Source: JBGSKV01 sp041740975 (GTDB lineage Bacteria > Bdellovibrionota_B > Oligoflexia > Oligoflexales > JALZUQ01). From it: a DNA stretch of 64,000 bases. The stretch is taken from the NCBI GenBank assembly GCA_041740975.1, contig JBGSKV010000017.1, positions 22,999 to 86,998 on the forward strand, read 5' to 3'. The position numbers were made by a program, and so were the translations under genes. Positions 34,751 to 43,241 of this stretch are shown here, in pieces; the first letter of the stretch is position 1, and the number at the start of each line of letters is the position of its first letter. Under the pieces are notes generated by a model, which was not told where the DNA came from, made no database searches, and worked only from the letters and a program-made list of their open reading frames with translations.

Positions 34751-35758
34751 TCACTCTTTCTGCATGACGAGGGCTTTCACCGTCGGAAAAGCATTGAAAT
34801 CAATAAAAACCGTTTGTTTAGCCGATGAAACCAAACTAGCAACCATATTGTGAATAGGAGACCAGCCGAAAATATATTCTTGCAAGCTTATATTTGCCGC
34901 CGGAAAAACTTCTAGCAAAGTCGTTTGCATCACTGCGGCAACGGCCATGTATGGGCAGCTAAAGTAAAACTTGATGCCATCACGCGCCACGATACCATCA
35001 GCTTCCATTTTATTTTTCAGATCCGAAAAAGCAATATGGAGAGATGTCAGAGACAATGGCGGCTGAAGCTCCCAGTCGTACACCAAAGTCTTAGCATATT
35101 TTTTTTCCGACTGAGAAAACCGAAAACCTTGTATGCCCCAACCTGGAACAATAGGCTCCGCAATAGTCTTTTTCTGATATACTTGGCGTGCTAACTCGTC
35201 AGCATTTATTTTCTGCCATTCACGAGAGGCAATCTTTAAAGAACGAAAAACAAAACTCGGACGTGAGAATCGTCCAGAAGCGTCTTGCACAATGAGGCGA
35301 TTAAAAACATCTGACGATGAAAAACTCTTTTGGCGGTCGCGTATAGCATTGCGAATCTTCTGGATGAAGTTCTGCACGTCTTTACTTTTTGCTTCGAGAG
35401 CTTGATATTTGAGTTGTCGTAACGTCCCATTGGAACCAGGCACCTGTCCACCCAACACACAAAACGTATCCTCACCTTGTGACGCCGACATTGCTGTCAG
35501 CAAAGTCATATAATCCAAGTGATGTTGGTAGAATTTGTCGCCAGTTAACTCTTGGGCGGTAATGTCGCCAGAAAATACATGTACGGATCGAAATACGTTA
35601 CTGTTTCTTAAATTTACAGAGTCCACGACGCTGGCAAGTAGCTTGGAAATCCGAATTTTCTTCTGACCCACTCCATCCGCTGCTCGTAAGCAAAATGCAT
35701 CGATTGGTTTCGGAAACTCGAATAAGACGCCGGATTTTTCACTGCTTTTTACTAGCAA
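34751..35758 (-). CDS. Conserved-looking protein of unknown function in TetR operon
   Basis: 335 residues, start TTG (35756-35758) with GAAGG just before it inside the upstream gene, which overlaps it by 20 bases. Mixed alpha/beta, no signal peptide, no obvious motif. Being next to a FadB-like gene under a TetR regulator, a thiolase-derived (FadA-like) role was considered: GGQVPGSNGTL and a YIFGWSP near the C-terminus are loosely placed, but the active-site Cys and the GGG-G-R-G signature are not seen. I leave it unassigned. Confidence 0.6.
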   Translation of the reverse strand: MLVKSSEKSGVLFEFPKPIDAFCLRAADGVGQKKIRISKLLASVVDSVNLRNSNVFRSVHVFSGDITAQELTGDKFYQHHLDYMTLLTAMSASQGEDTFCVLGGQVPGSNGTLRQLKYQALEAKSKDVQNFIQKIRNAIRDRQKSFSSSDVFNRLIVQDASGRFSRPSFVFRSLKIASREWQKINADELARQVYQKKTIAEPIVPGWGIQGFRFSQSEKKYAKTLVYDWELQPPLSLTSLHIAFSDLKNKMEADGIVARDGIKFYFSCPYMAVAAVMQTTLLEVFPAANISLQEYIFGWSPIHNMVASLVSSAKQTVFIDFNAFPTVKALVMQKE

Positions 35759-36842
35759 CGCCTTCTTCCAATCGCTTGCGGGCCATCATGACTTGCTCTT
35801 TCAAATCTTTCGATTTGAGTTTTTGGTGGAGACCATCAAGCAGTACCAGAACTTCATCCCACTCTTTATTTTGAATAGAAATTTTGAGTAGTCGCTCAGA
35901 AACTTCGACTAATTTAGGTTCCAATTGAACCGCCTTTTGATAAGCCTTCTTCGCTTGAACGCTATCATTGATACGATCGTAAATATCGCCCATCTTCATA
36001 TAGAGTACGCCTGTGTCCTCTTCCGGTAACTTGGCAATGCTACGTTTCAAAACACGCAAACAGCCTTGAAAGTCACCGCAGGCATAGCAAGCATCAAAAT
36101 GTATAGATGAAGTGTCCAGCGGGCTCTCTAAACAAAAACGCTCCAGAACTTCCACCGCTTCGTCGGCACGGTTGAGGTGGTAAAGCAACACTGCAGCCAA
36201 CTCGTGCGCATAACGAAAGACTTGATGTGGATGTGAATCGCATTCCATCAAACTTCTGAGAACATTTAAAAGATCATACCACTGACCGTTTTGCGTGTAG
36301 AGTAATTTGAAATAACGCAAAGCCTTTAGATTATAAGGGTCAATATCGAGAAGCTTTTGGTAGTTGGGATGCAAAAGGTCATCATTGTAGGTCTTTTTCT
36401 CAAATAGAAAGCACAGTCTTTCCAGACTTTGGATATTACTTTCTTTGTCTGGAAATTTATTAATAAGGTGCTTCAGTACGGAAGCTTCAACGAAAAAATC
36501 TTCCGAGTCCATGATATGCGGCAAAACTTTGATACAGAGTTCTGAGAAGTTCAAATTGAGATCTTTTATAATTCTCAAAACAGTCTGAGCACTTGCCTCA
36601 GGGTCCTCAAGGTAAAGATTCTGAATTTTGGCAGTGCGGACGAGATCGGTGAGTCGCAGGTCTTTATTATTGGAGCGATCACTAGCGTCTAAAAAACGAA
36701 AAAGTGGTTGCCAACATTCATATTCTTGCAGCTTATCTAGGTAACTCGCCCTGACAGCAACGTCGACAATGGGAGTAGCCTCCAATTTCGAAATGACGTC
36801 ACTGATCTCTTGGCTGATTTCCTGCATCGAAGGGGTGGACAA
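35739..36842 (-). CDS. TPR-containing protein in TetR operon
   Basis: 367 residues; TTG start (36840-36842) with AGAGG six bases before it, or ATG at 36825-36827. All-helical; recognisable TPR-like pairs in HELAAVLLYHLNRADEAVEVLERF, HFDACYACGDFQGCLRVLKRSI, LYMKMGDIYDRINDSVQAKKAYQKAVQLEPKLVEVSERLL. No signal peptide. It begins 17 bases after the TetR gene and overlaps the next gene by 20 bases, so the transcripts are coupled. Confidence 0.75.
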   Translation of the reverse strand: MSTPSMQEISQEISDVISKLEATPIVDVAVRASYLDKLQEYECWQPLFRFLDASDRSNNKDLRLTDLVRTAKIQNLYLEDPEASAQTVLRIIKDLNLNFSELCIKVLPHIMDSEDFFVEASVLKHLINKFPDKESNIQSLERLCFLFEKKTYNDDLLHPNYQKLLDIDPYNLKALRYFKLLYTQNGQWYDLLNVLRSLMECDSHPHQVFRYAHELAAVLLYHLNRADEAVEVLERFCLESPLDTSSIHFDACYACGDFQGCLRVLKRSIAKLPEEDTGVLYMKMGDIYDRINDSVQAKKAYQKAVQLEPKLVEVSERLLKISIQNKEWDEVLVLLDGLHQKLKSKDLKEQVMMARKRLEEGVASKKQ

Positions 36843-36859
36843 TTCACGCCTCTAGTTTG

Positions 36860-37456
36860 TTATTGAATACAAATATTATTGAAAACAAATTCCTTGGCTA
36901 CCGTCTTCAGTCTTTCAAAATCGCCAACATTGTCATCAAATAACCATTGTAAGCTCATGCCATCTAACATACCCAAAATAATCACAGACATTTCTTTAGG
37001 ATCAACTTTCTTAAATACACCGCCGTCAACACCCTCGCGAATAACTTGCGCAGCGGTTTCGCGAAACTTGCCGTAATGGGCCGCGATCACGCCGCGAACT
37101 TCCTCTTTTTGGTTAATCTGAGTCCAAAAGTCCATATTGACTTGGTAGTATTCCTTTGTGCTTCTGACGACATCAAAAGACACATCAATAAAAATTTCGA
37201 GCTTGTTCTTAGGACCGGTACTTTTTTGCATTTCTTTGCTGAGAGTCTTTTCAATGTCGCCAGCGACTTTATCCAAGACGGACATCATGAGATCATCTTT
37301 ATTCAAAAAGTAATAATGAATAATCCCCTTACTGACTCCCGCGGCTCTCGCCACATCTTGCATCGAGAAATTATGATAACCGTACTTTGTGATGCACTCG
37401 ACGGTTGCTTGGACGATTTGATCTTTGCGTTCGGCCGCTACGTCAGCTTTAGACAT
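36860..37456 (-). CDS. TetR-family transcriptional regulator
   Basis: 198 residues. The N-terminal HTH (IVQATVECITKYGYHNFSMQDVARAAGVSKGIIHYYFLNKDDLM) is a canonical TetR_N domain; the C-terminal ligand domain (from about 60) resembles those of regulators of fatty acid metabolism (PF13977-like, with YYQVNMDFWTQI). AGAGG precedes the ATG. First gene of the run tetR-TPR-unknown-crotonase-pyrF and divergent from an anchored periplasmic protein; a TetR regulator in this position typically controls both sides. Confidence 0.92.
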   Translation of the reverse strand: MSKADVAAERKDQIVQATVECITKYGYHNFSMQDVARAAGVSKGIIHYYFLNKDDLMMSVLDKVAGDIEKTLSKEMQKSTGPKNKLEIFIDVSFDVVRSTKEYYQVNMDFWTQINQKEEVRGVIAAHYGKFRETAAQVIREGVDGGVFKKVDPKEMSVIILGMLDGMSLQWLFDDNVGDFERLKTVAKEFVFNNICIQ

Positions 37457-37638
37457 CTCGTGGATCCTCTCTTATATCTTCTTTACCAATTCAATCTTTT
37501 CACAAGTCTAGACGAGACAACATCGTTTCTTTTCTGGTACGGTTCCATCACGTCTGGGAAGTTTAACAATAAAAATAGCAGGTTAAACCTAAAAATCCCT
37601 CCTTGACTGTAACAGATTAGTTCACGAAAATCAGCCCC

Positions 37639-39144
37639 ATGTTTAAACTTCGCCAACAGTCTAGAATAACTATAGTAAACCACTTTCCGTGGCAGCGACA
37701 ATTGCTTTCGTGTCTGGGGTTTTTTGCAGTTTTTTCTGCTTATATTCTTCTCGCAACCCCTTGGGGCTGTTCGGAATCGGCCAATAGTAGCTTACTGGTG
37801 ACGGCTCGTGAGCCCGGGACTTTCGAACTTTATCGCTACGACAAAAACAATCACCTCACGGCGGAATGGCGCGCGCAGTTCAATCAAAAAATTGACTTGC
37901 CCGCCGGGCGCTATTTACTTTTGAAATCCTGCTCGAGTCATGAACTGGTTGTCGCCAAGAACGAGAATCGCATCATTCGCACTCGAATTATTCGATTTCA
38001 ACCTTCGGCATCTCCTATGCCCGGTGACAAGTTTGTTATTGAGTGCAGACGAAAAATTGCCAGCACGTACGATCACCAACGTTTAGAAAATCAATTTGAA
38101 ATGACTCTTTTCGATGATCAGCAAGAGATTTTGGTGAACATGCGTCCACTTTCAAATGTCTTAGCGAAACCTCTGAGGGAAACATCGGAAGATCTCAATG
38201 TTCCGATTGGTGGGGTTCGCGTTAACACTTTAAATACAGGCAAAGATCAATTTTTCGTTTACCCGAAAGACCCTGTAAGTCCGACTACGAATTCACAATA
38301 CGCAGGACACTGGATGTTTCTTTTACCGGGCGCATACACGGTGGAATTAAATGGGTCCAAGCAAGATATAACGCTCGCCGATGGACAGCTTATTGATATT
38401 CAGTCTGGACAGATCCGCATACAGTCCGCACTTCAATTGGATACGGAACGCGCCACCAAAATTAGTGGTCGTCCTCTCGAAGCTACTCTCAATAAAACCC
38501 ATACTTTGACACTCAATACCGACTATGCGCTTTTACCCGGAGAGCACCATTTGACTTTTTCTGGCGCACAAACTGATCTGAGTTTTCAGTTGGCGCCGGC
38601 GGAAAAGAAAACACTTCCGGTACGATCGGTTAGCGTCAGACTAAACTGTGCAGAAGCTGACTGGGGATGTCTTGGTAAGAAAGAGGTTTTTTTGTTTGAA
38701 CCTGATGCGATCTATCCTTTCGCGTCCGGAACAACCGATGTCCCCATTGTTTTTTGGCAAAAAAATGTGACCGTTAGTTTAGCGGGGCTTGAGTCCATTC
38801 GACATCGCCTACCAGCGAGCGAACAGAATATAGTGCTGAGAACTCGTCAGATCAAACTCCTTCCCAATCTAAAACATGAGGAAGGTTACCGGACTGAGCT
38901 ATTGCGCATTGAGAGCGCCGGTGAAAACCCTAAGGGAGTAAGCTTTGACCTTCCCATCGGGCCCCGGTTTTCCTTTACAGTACTCCAAGGCGCTTACCGA
39001 CTTTCGTCGTATCGCAAAGTTCCGCGAAGTACTCTGCCGCAACGAGTTCAGCTAAATTTTTACGCTTCACCTTCACATGAACCTCTCATCTTGAAACCGA
39101 ACATTAATTTGAGCTTGCATAGGCTTTCTGAATTTCAGAAGTAG
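37639..39144 (+). CDS. Membrane-anchored extracytoplasmic protein, unknown function
   Basis: 501 residues. One N-terminal transmembrane segment (QRQLLSCLGFFAVFSAYILLATPWGC) acts as an uncleaved signal anchor; GCSES just after it could also be a lipobox-like Cys but lacks the usual spacing. The rest is beta-rich and lacks further helices, with repeating short strands (LPAGRYLLL, LLPGAYTVEL, LLPGEHHLTF, TVLQGAYRLSSY) suggestive of Ig-like or carboxypeptidase-regulatory-like (CarboxypepD_reg/PEGA) folds: each has the (L)(P)G-x-Y/H-x-L turn typical of PEGA domains. Function unknown. Transcribed divergently from the TetR gene. Confidence 0.7.
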   Translation: MFKLRQQSRITIVNHFPWQRQLLSCLGFFAVFSAYILLATPWGCSESANSSLLVTAREPGTFELYRYDKNNHLTAEWRAQFNQKIDLPAGRYLLLKSCSSHELVVAKNENRIIRTRIIRFQPSASPMPGDKFVIECRRKIASTYDHQRLENQFEMTLFDDQQEILVNMRPLSNVLAKPLRETSEDLNVPIGGVRVNTLNTGKDQFFVYPKDPVSPTTNSQYAGHWMFLLPGAYTVELNGSKQDITLADGQLIDIQSGQIRIQSALQLDTERATKISGRPLEATLNKTHTLTLNTDYALLPGEHHLTFSGAQTDLSFQLAPAEKKTLPVRSVSVRLNCAEADWGCLGKKEVFLFEPDAIYPFASGTTDVPIVFWQKNVTVSLAGLESIRHRLPASEQNIVLRTRQIKLLPNLKHEEGYRTELLRIESAGENPKGVSFDLPIGPRFSFTVLQGAYRLSSYRKVPRSTLPQRVQLNFYASPSHEPLILKPNINLSLHRLSEFQK

Positions 39145-39307
39145 AACTTCATTCAAAATGACGATCAATAAACTAATCATTTAGGCCCTGTGGAACATTT
39201 ATTAGCCACTGTGGACAACCTATGGATGAAAACATTTGGTTAATACGAAACAATTAATATTCTCTTAATAGTTTCGGATTTTTACCTACCTTGACATATC
39301 AACATAA

Positions 39308-39323
39308 ACACAAGCTGTAGTGT
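39308..39323. promoter_or_regulatory. NrdR-box-like operator 1
   Basis: ACACAAGCTGTAGTGT matches 13 of 16 positions of the NrdR consensus ACACWATATATWGTGT, with both half-site ends perfect. It lies 32 bases (three helical turns) from the second site, the standard NrdR spacing. Confidence 0.72.
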
Positions 39324-39339
39324 TGTGGAAAACATGTGT

Positions 39340-39355
39340 ACGCTATATTTTGTGT
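39340..39355. promoter_or_regulatory. NrdR-box-like operator 2
   Basis: ACGCTATATTTTGTGT matches 14 of 16 positions of the NrdR consensus. NrdR with ATP/dATP bound represses nrd genes; sites are normally paired as here. Confidence 0.75.
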
Positions 39356-39527
39356 GTCAAAGCTTGACACGGTTTCGGCGAGGTCTCATTATATTATTTG
39401 AAGCCAGACGTGGTTTCAAAACACAGTACAATCGATAATTTTTTAATTAATTCAGGGGCTTATGGCTGAGCCCGCAATGCCAGCAGAGATGACTCGTGAA
39501 CATGGACGTTTAGGAGGAAAATACGAC

Positions 39528-42500
39528 ATGATGAAGATAAATCGCAAATTCACAAAGACACCCAATCAACCTTACGAAGGCATGACCTTCGAAGATCGCA
39601 AGTCGGAACTAAAGAATAGTAACGGCAGCAGTGCAAGCTCGCACATCCAGGTCAAAGTCCCGACATTTTGGAGTCAGGTCGCCTCGGACATCATGGCGCA
39701 GAAGTATTTGCGACGTGCAGGCATTCCCAAAATAGAAAAAGAAACGGACAGCCGCCAAGTTTTCCATCGTCTCGCGGGGTGTTGGGCAGACTGGGGTCGC
39801 CGGTATAAATATTTTGCATCAGACGAAGACGCTCAAACGTTTTATGATGAAACCTGTTACATGCTTGCCAATCAAATGGCTGCACCGAACAGCCCGCAGT
39901 GGTTCAACACAGGTCTACACTTTGCTTACGGCATCACTGGCCCCGCTCAAGGGCACACATATGTTGATCCGGAAACAAACGAAGTCGTTGAATCAACCAG
40001 CGCTTATGAACGACCGCAACCGCATGCCTGCTTTATTCAGGCCATTAGCGATGACCTCGTCAATCCTGGCGGGATCATGGACCTTTGGACTCGTGAAGCA
40101 CGCCTCTTTAAGTATGGCAGCGGCACTGGTACAAACTTTTCGAAGATTCGCGGTGAAAAAGAAGGACTCTCTGGCGGCGGCGTAAGCTCTGGCCTCCTTT
40201 CCTTCTTACAAATCGGCGATCGTGCCGCTGGTGCCATCAAAAGCGGTGGGACCACTCGGCGCGCTGCCAAGATGGTCTGCCTTGATTTAGATCATCCGGA
40301 TATCGAAGAATTTATTAACTGGAAAGTCATCGAAGAACAAAAAGTTGCGGCCCTCGTGACTGGTTCAAAAGTTATTGAAAAGCATCTCAATGATATTTTT
40401 GCCGCCGTCTCAAAGCCGATCGATGCCGACCATCAATATGATCCCAAAAAGAATGCAGCCTTAAAAACTGCAATTCAAAAAGCGACGCAAGCTTGTGTTC
40501 CATTGAATTTCATCCAACGCATCATGGACCTTGCTAAACAAGGTTATCGTTCGATGAAATTTGAAACCTACAATACAGATTGGAACTCAACCGCATACCA
40601 AACTGTCTCAGGACAAAACTCAAATAACTCCGTGCGTATTCCGAACGATTTCATGCGCTCTGTGGAAAGTGGCGGTCGTTGGGCACTTCGGTTCCGCACG
40701 TCTGGTAAAATTGCTCGCACGATTCCGGCCAAAGAACTTTGGGAACAAATTTCGACGGCTGCGTGGAGTTGTGCAGATCCAGGCGTTCAATTCGATACGA
40801 CGATTAATGAGTGGCACACTTGTCCGCAAGACGGCCGCATCAACGCGTCGAATCCTTGCTCAGAGTATATGTTCTTAGATGACACTGCGTGCAACTTAGC
40901 TTCTTTGAACTTGATCAAGTTTTACGATGACGAAACCAATACTTTTGACATTGAAGCCTTCCGCCATGCTAGTCGTATTTGGACGATCATTTTGGATATC
41001 TCCGTTCAAATGGCGCAATTTCCAAGTCGTGAGATCGCTCGCCGAAGCTGGGACTTCCGCACACTCGGACTAGGTTATGCAAATATCGGCGCCATGCTCA
41101 TGCGCATGGGTATTTCTTACGGTTCACCAAAAGCATTGGCATTAACGGGGACCATCACCTCTATTATGTGTGGTGTTTCCTACTCAACCAGCGCTGAACT
41201 AGCATCGCATCTCGGTACATTTCCGAATTACGAAAAAAACGCCAAAGATATGCTTCGTGTTATTCGTAACCATCACCGCGCGGCCTACAATGTTTCCGAA
41301 TCAGAATACGAAGGTTTGACCATTAAGCCTGCCGGCATTCAGAAAAACGATGCGCCAAAAGAATTCTATGACGCTTCCATTTCCGCTTGGGACCAGGCCC
41401 TTGAACTTGGTCAAAAACACGGGTACCGCAACGCGCAAGTGACAGTGATTGCACCAACGGGAACAATCGGTCTTTTGATGGACTGCGATACGACTGGAGT
41501 TGAGCCAGACTTTTCATTGGTTAAGTATAAGAAATTAGCCGGTGGTGGGTACTTCAAAATCATCAATCAGTCTGTGCCGTCTGCTTTGAAACGTTTGGGA
41601 TACGACGAAGACCAAAGTAAAGAGATTATGGATTACTGTATGGGGCGCAATTCTTTTGAACGCGCACCTTACATCAACCACTCGACTCTTAAGGCCAAAG
41701 GTTTTACGGATGCGATGCTTGATAAGCTGGAGGCTGACCTAGCCAATGCCTTTGATATTAGCTTTGTCTTCAACAAATGGACACTTGGCGAAGAGTTCTG
41801 CCTCAATAAATTGGGCCTTAGCAAAGAGCAAATGGAACGCACCAACTTTAACTTGTTGGAAGCGATTGGCTTTACCAAGAGCCAAATCGATGCCGCTAAC
41901 GAACATGTCTGCGGAACCATGACGGTAGAAGGTGCACCGCATCTGAAGCAAGAGCATTTGGAAGTTTTTGACTGCGCAAATAAATGCGGCAAAAAAGGCC
42001 AACGTTATATTGCCTACGACAAACATATTTACATGATGGCTGCGGCTCAACCTTTCATTTCTGGAGCGATTAGTAAGACTATTAACCTCCCTTACGATGC
42101 TTCTGTAGATGATATCAAGACGGCTTATTTCAAATCTTGGCGCTCCATGATTAAAGCGAACGCTTTGTATCGTGACGGCTCGAAACTCAGCCAACCGCTC
42201 AATACGGTTGCTGACGATTGGACGGAAATCCTCACGGAAGAAGTTAGCCAAGTTGAAAAAATTGAAAAAGTCGCCATGAGCCTCGCGAAGGAATTTATCA
42301 GTCAGCGTCGTTCTCTTCCGGGTCGTCGCTCAGGCTATACACAAAAAGCCAAAATTGGCGGTCACAGTATCTATCTTCGTACGGGAGAATACGGTGACGG
42401 CAAAGTTGGTGAAATCTTCCTGGATATGAATAAGGAAGGCACACTTCTGCGAAGTATGATGAACGCATTCGCGATTTCTGTAAGCTTAGGCCTACAGTAT

Positions 42501-43007
42501 GGCGTGCCTTTGGAAGAATTCGTTGATGTCTTCACGTTCTCTCGCTTTGAGCCAAATGGTCTGGTGACAGGTCACGATAACTTGAAACGTTGTACCTCGA
42601 TCATCGACTTTGTCTTCCGCGATCTTGCTCTCAATTATTTGGGCCGCAATGACTTGGCTCATGTGACGCGCGAGCAAATCGAAGGGCCAGATGCAACGAA
42701 AGCAAAATCCGTGACGCCGCCTCTTTTCCAAGACGAAGATCTGTCGGACGACATAAGCGACGAACCATTAGTGTTGCAGTCGACAGAAACAATCTCCGTT
42801 CATAGCAATGGTGACACTGTTGTCGAAAAGAGAACAATGTCTGCCTACTCGGAAGCTGCTTACGATAAGTTTGCCGACGATTATGCAACGGCTCGTCTCA
42901 AAGGTTATTCCGGCGACCCATGTTCTGAATGCGGTGCATTGACTCTTGTGCGTAACGGCTCATGTTTAAAATGCGATTCTTGCGGCAGCACAACCGGTTG
43001 TAGTTAG
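39528..43007 (+). CDS. nrdJ: Adenosylcobalamin-dependent (class II) ribonucleotide reductase
   Basis: 1159 residues from the ATG at 39528, chosen because AGGAGG stands ten bases before it; ATG 39462 upstream adds 22 residues with only AGGGG as site. The alpha-chain barrel has NPCSEYMFLDDTACNLASLNL and the finger-loop region typical of class II enzymes; the C-terminus has a Zn-type CxxC...CxxC motif (CSECG, CLKCDSCG) with a final CS, used to re-reduce the active site. Converts ribonucleotides to deoxyribonucleotides with B12 and needs no oxygen. It is a single-gene unit under an NrdR/DnaA-like control region. No cobalamin riboswitch is visible. Confidence 0.97.
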   Translation: MMKINRKFTKTPNQPYEGMTFEDRKSELKNSNGSSASSHIQVKVPTFWSQVASDIMAQKYLRRAGIPKIEKETDSRQVFHRLAGCWADWGRRYKYFASDEDAQTFYDETCYMLANQMAAPNSPQWFNTGLHFAYGITGPAQGHTYVDPETNEVVESTSAYERPQPHACFIQAISDDLVNPGGIMDLWTREARLFKYGSGTGTNFSKIRGEKEGLSGGGVSSGLLSFLQIGDRAAGAIKSGGTTRRAAKMVCLDLDHPDIEEFINWKVIEEQKVAALVTGSKVIEKHLNDIFAAVSKPIDADHQYDPKKNAALKTAIQKATQACVPLNFIQRIMDLAKQGYRSMKFETYNTDWNSTAYQTVSGQNSNNSVRIPNDFMRSVESGGRWALRFRTSGKIARTIPAKELWEQISTAAWSCADPGVQFDTTINEWHTCPQDGRINASNPCSEYMFLDDTACNLASLNLIKFYDDETNTFDIEAFRHASRIWTIILDISVQMAQFPSREIARRSWDFRTLGLGYANIGAMLMRMGISYGSPKALALTGTITSIMCGVSYSTSAELASHLGTFPNYEKNAKDMLRVIRNHHRAAYNVSESEYEGLTIKPAGIQKNDAPKEFYDASISAWDQALELGQKHGYRNAQVTVIAPTGTIGLLMDCDTTGVEPDFSLVKYKKLAGGGYFKIINQSVPSALKRLGYDEDQSKEIMDYCMGRNSFERAPYINHSTLKAKGFTDAMLDKLEADLANAFDISFVFNKWTLGEEFCLNKLGLSKEQMERTNFNLLEAIGFTKSQIDAANEHVCGTMTVEGAPHLKQEHLEVFDCANKCGKKGQRYIAYDKHIYMMAAAQPFISGAISKTINLPYDASVDDIKTAYFKSWRSMIKANALYRDGSKLSQPLNTVADDWTEILTEEVSQVEKIEKVAMSLAKEFISQRRSLPGRRSGYTQKAKIGGHSIYLRTGEYGDGKVGEIFLDMNKEGTLLRSMMNAFAISVSLGLQYGVPLEEFVDVFTFSRFEPNGLVTGHDNLKRCTSIIDFVFRDLALNYLGRNDLAHVTREQIEGPDATKAKSVTPPLFQDEDLSDDISDEPLVLQSTETISVHSNGDTVVEKRTMSAYSEAAYDKFADDYATARLKGYSGDPCSECGALTLVRNGSCLKCDSCGSTTGCS

Positions 43008-43241
43008 CAGAGGGCGCGAACACGCGCACTCTGCGTATCCCCAGCGCGAAGCGCCTGGGGATCTCTTCACTTTAAAGGGCCGCGCAAGCGGCCCCGATAG
43101 ATATCCGCCTACCCCAGCCCAGGTCGCAACTCGAGTAGCAACCTGGGTTCACTATTTCTAACCGAAACTACAAAACACTTCTTAAAACTAAACTTCAGCA
43201 GATAGAGTATAATTTTAAAAACTCGGCAAATGGAGATTGTC
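43008..43241. other. Hairpin-rich gap after nrdJ
   Basis: Three inverted repeats: ATCCCCAG/CTGGGGAT around GCGC-GAA at 43037-43062, GGGCCGC/GCGGCCC at 43077-43094, and CCCAGGT/ACCTGGG near 43122-43150. None has a T-run, so they look like REP-type elements or mRNA 3' structures. The Shine-Dalgarno GGAG (43232-43235) of the next gene is at the right end. Confidence 0.6.

Larger units (their letters stand above)
39145..39527. promoter_or_regulatory. Control region of nrdJ with DnaA-like and NrdR-like sites
   Basis: The gap holds two TTGACA hexamers (39291-39296 and 39364-39369), the NrdR-box pair, three DnaA-box-like 9-mers (39189 and 39210, each with a mismatch; 39324 exact to TTTTCCACA on the minus strand), and the AGGAGG Shine-Dalgarno of nrdJ at 39512-39517. 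ATTATA at 39388-39393, 18 bases after the second TTGACA, may be the -10. Confidence 0.6.

Noticed and set aside
39201..39240. GCCACTG near nrdJ as part of a cobalamin riboswitch
   Set aside because: There is no B12 box (AGYCMGGAGACCTGC-like), no GGGAA partner and no expected stems, so a single 7-mer is chance.
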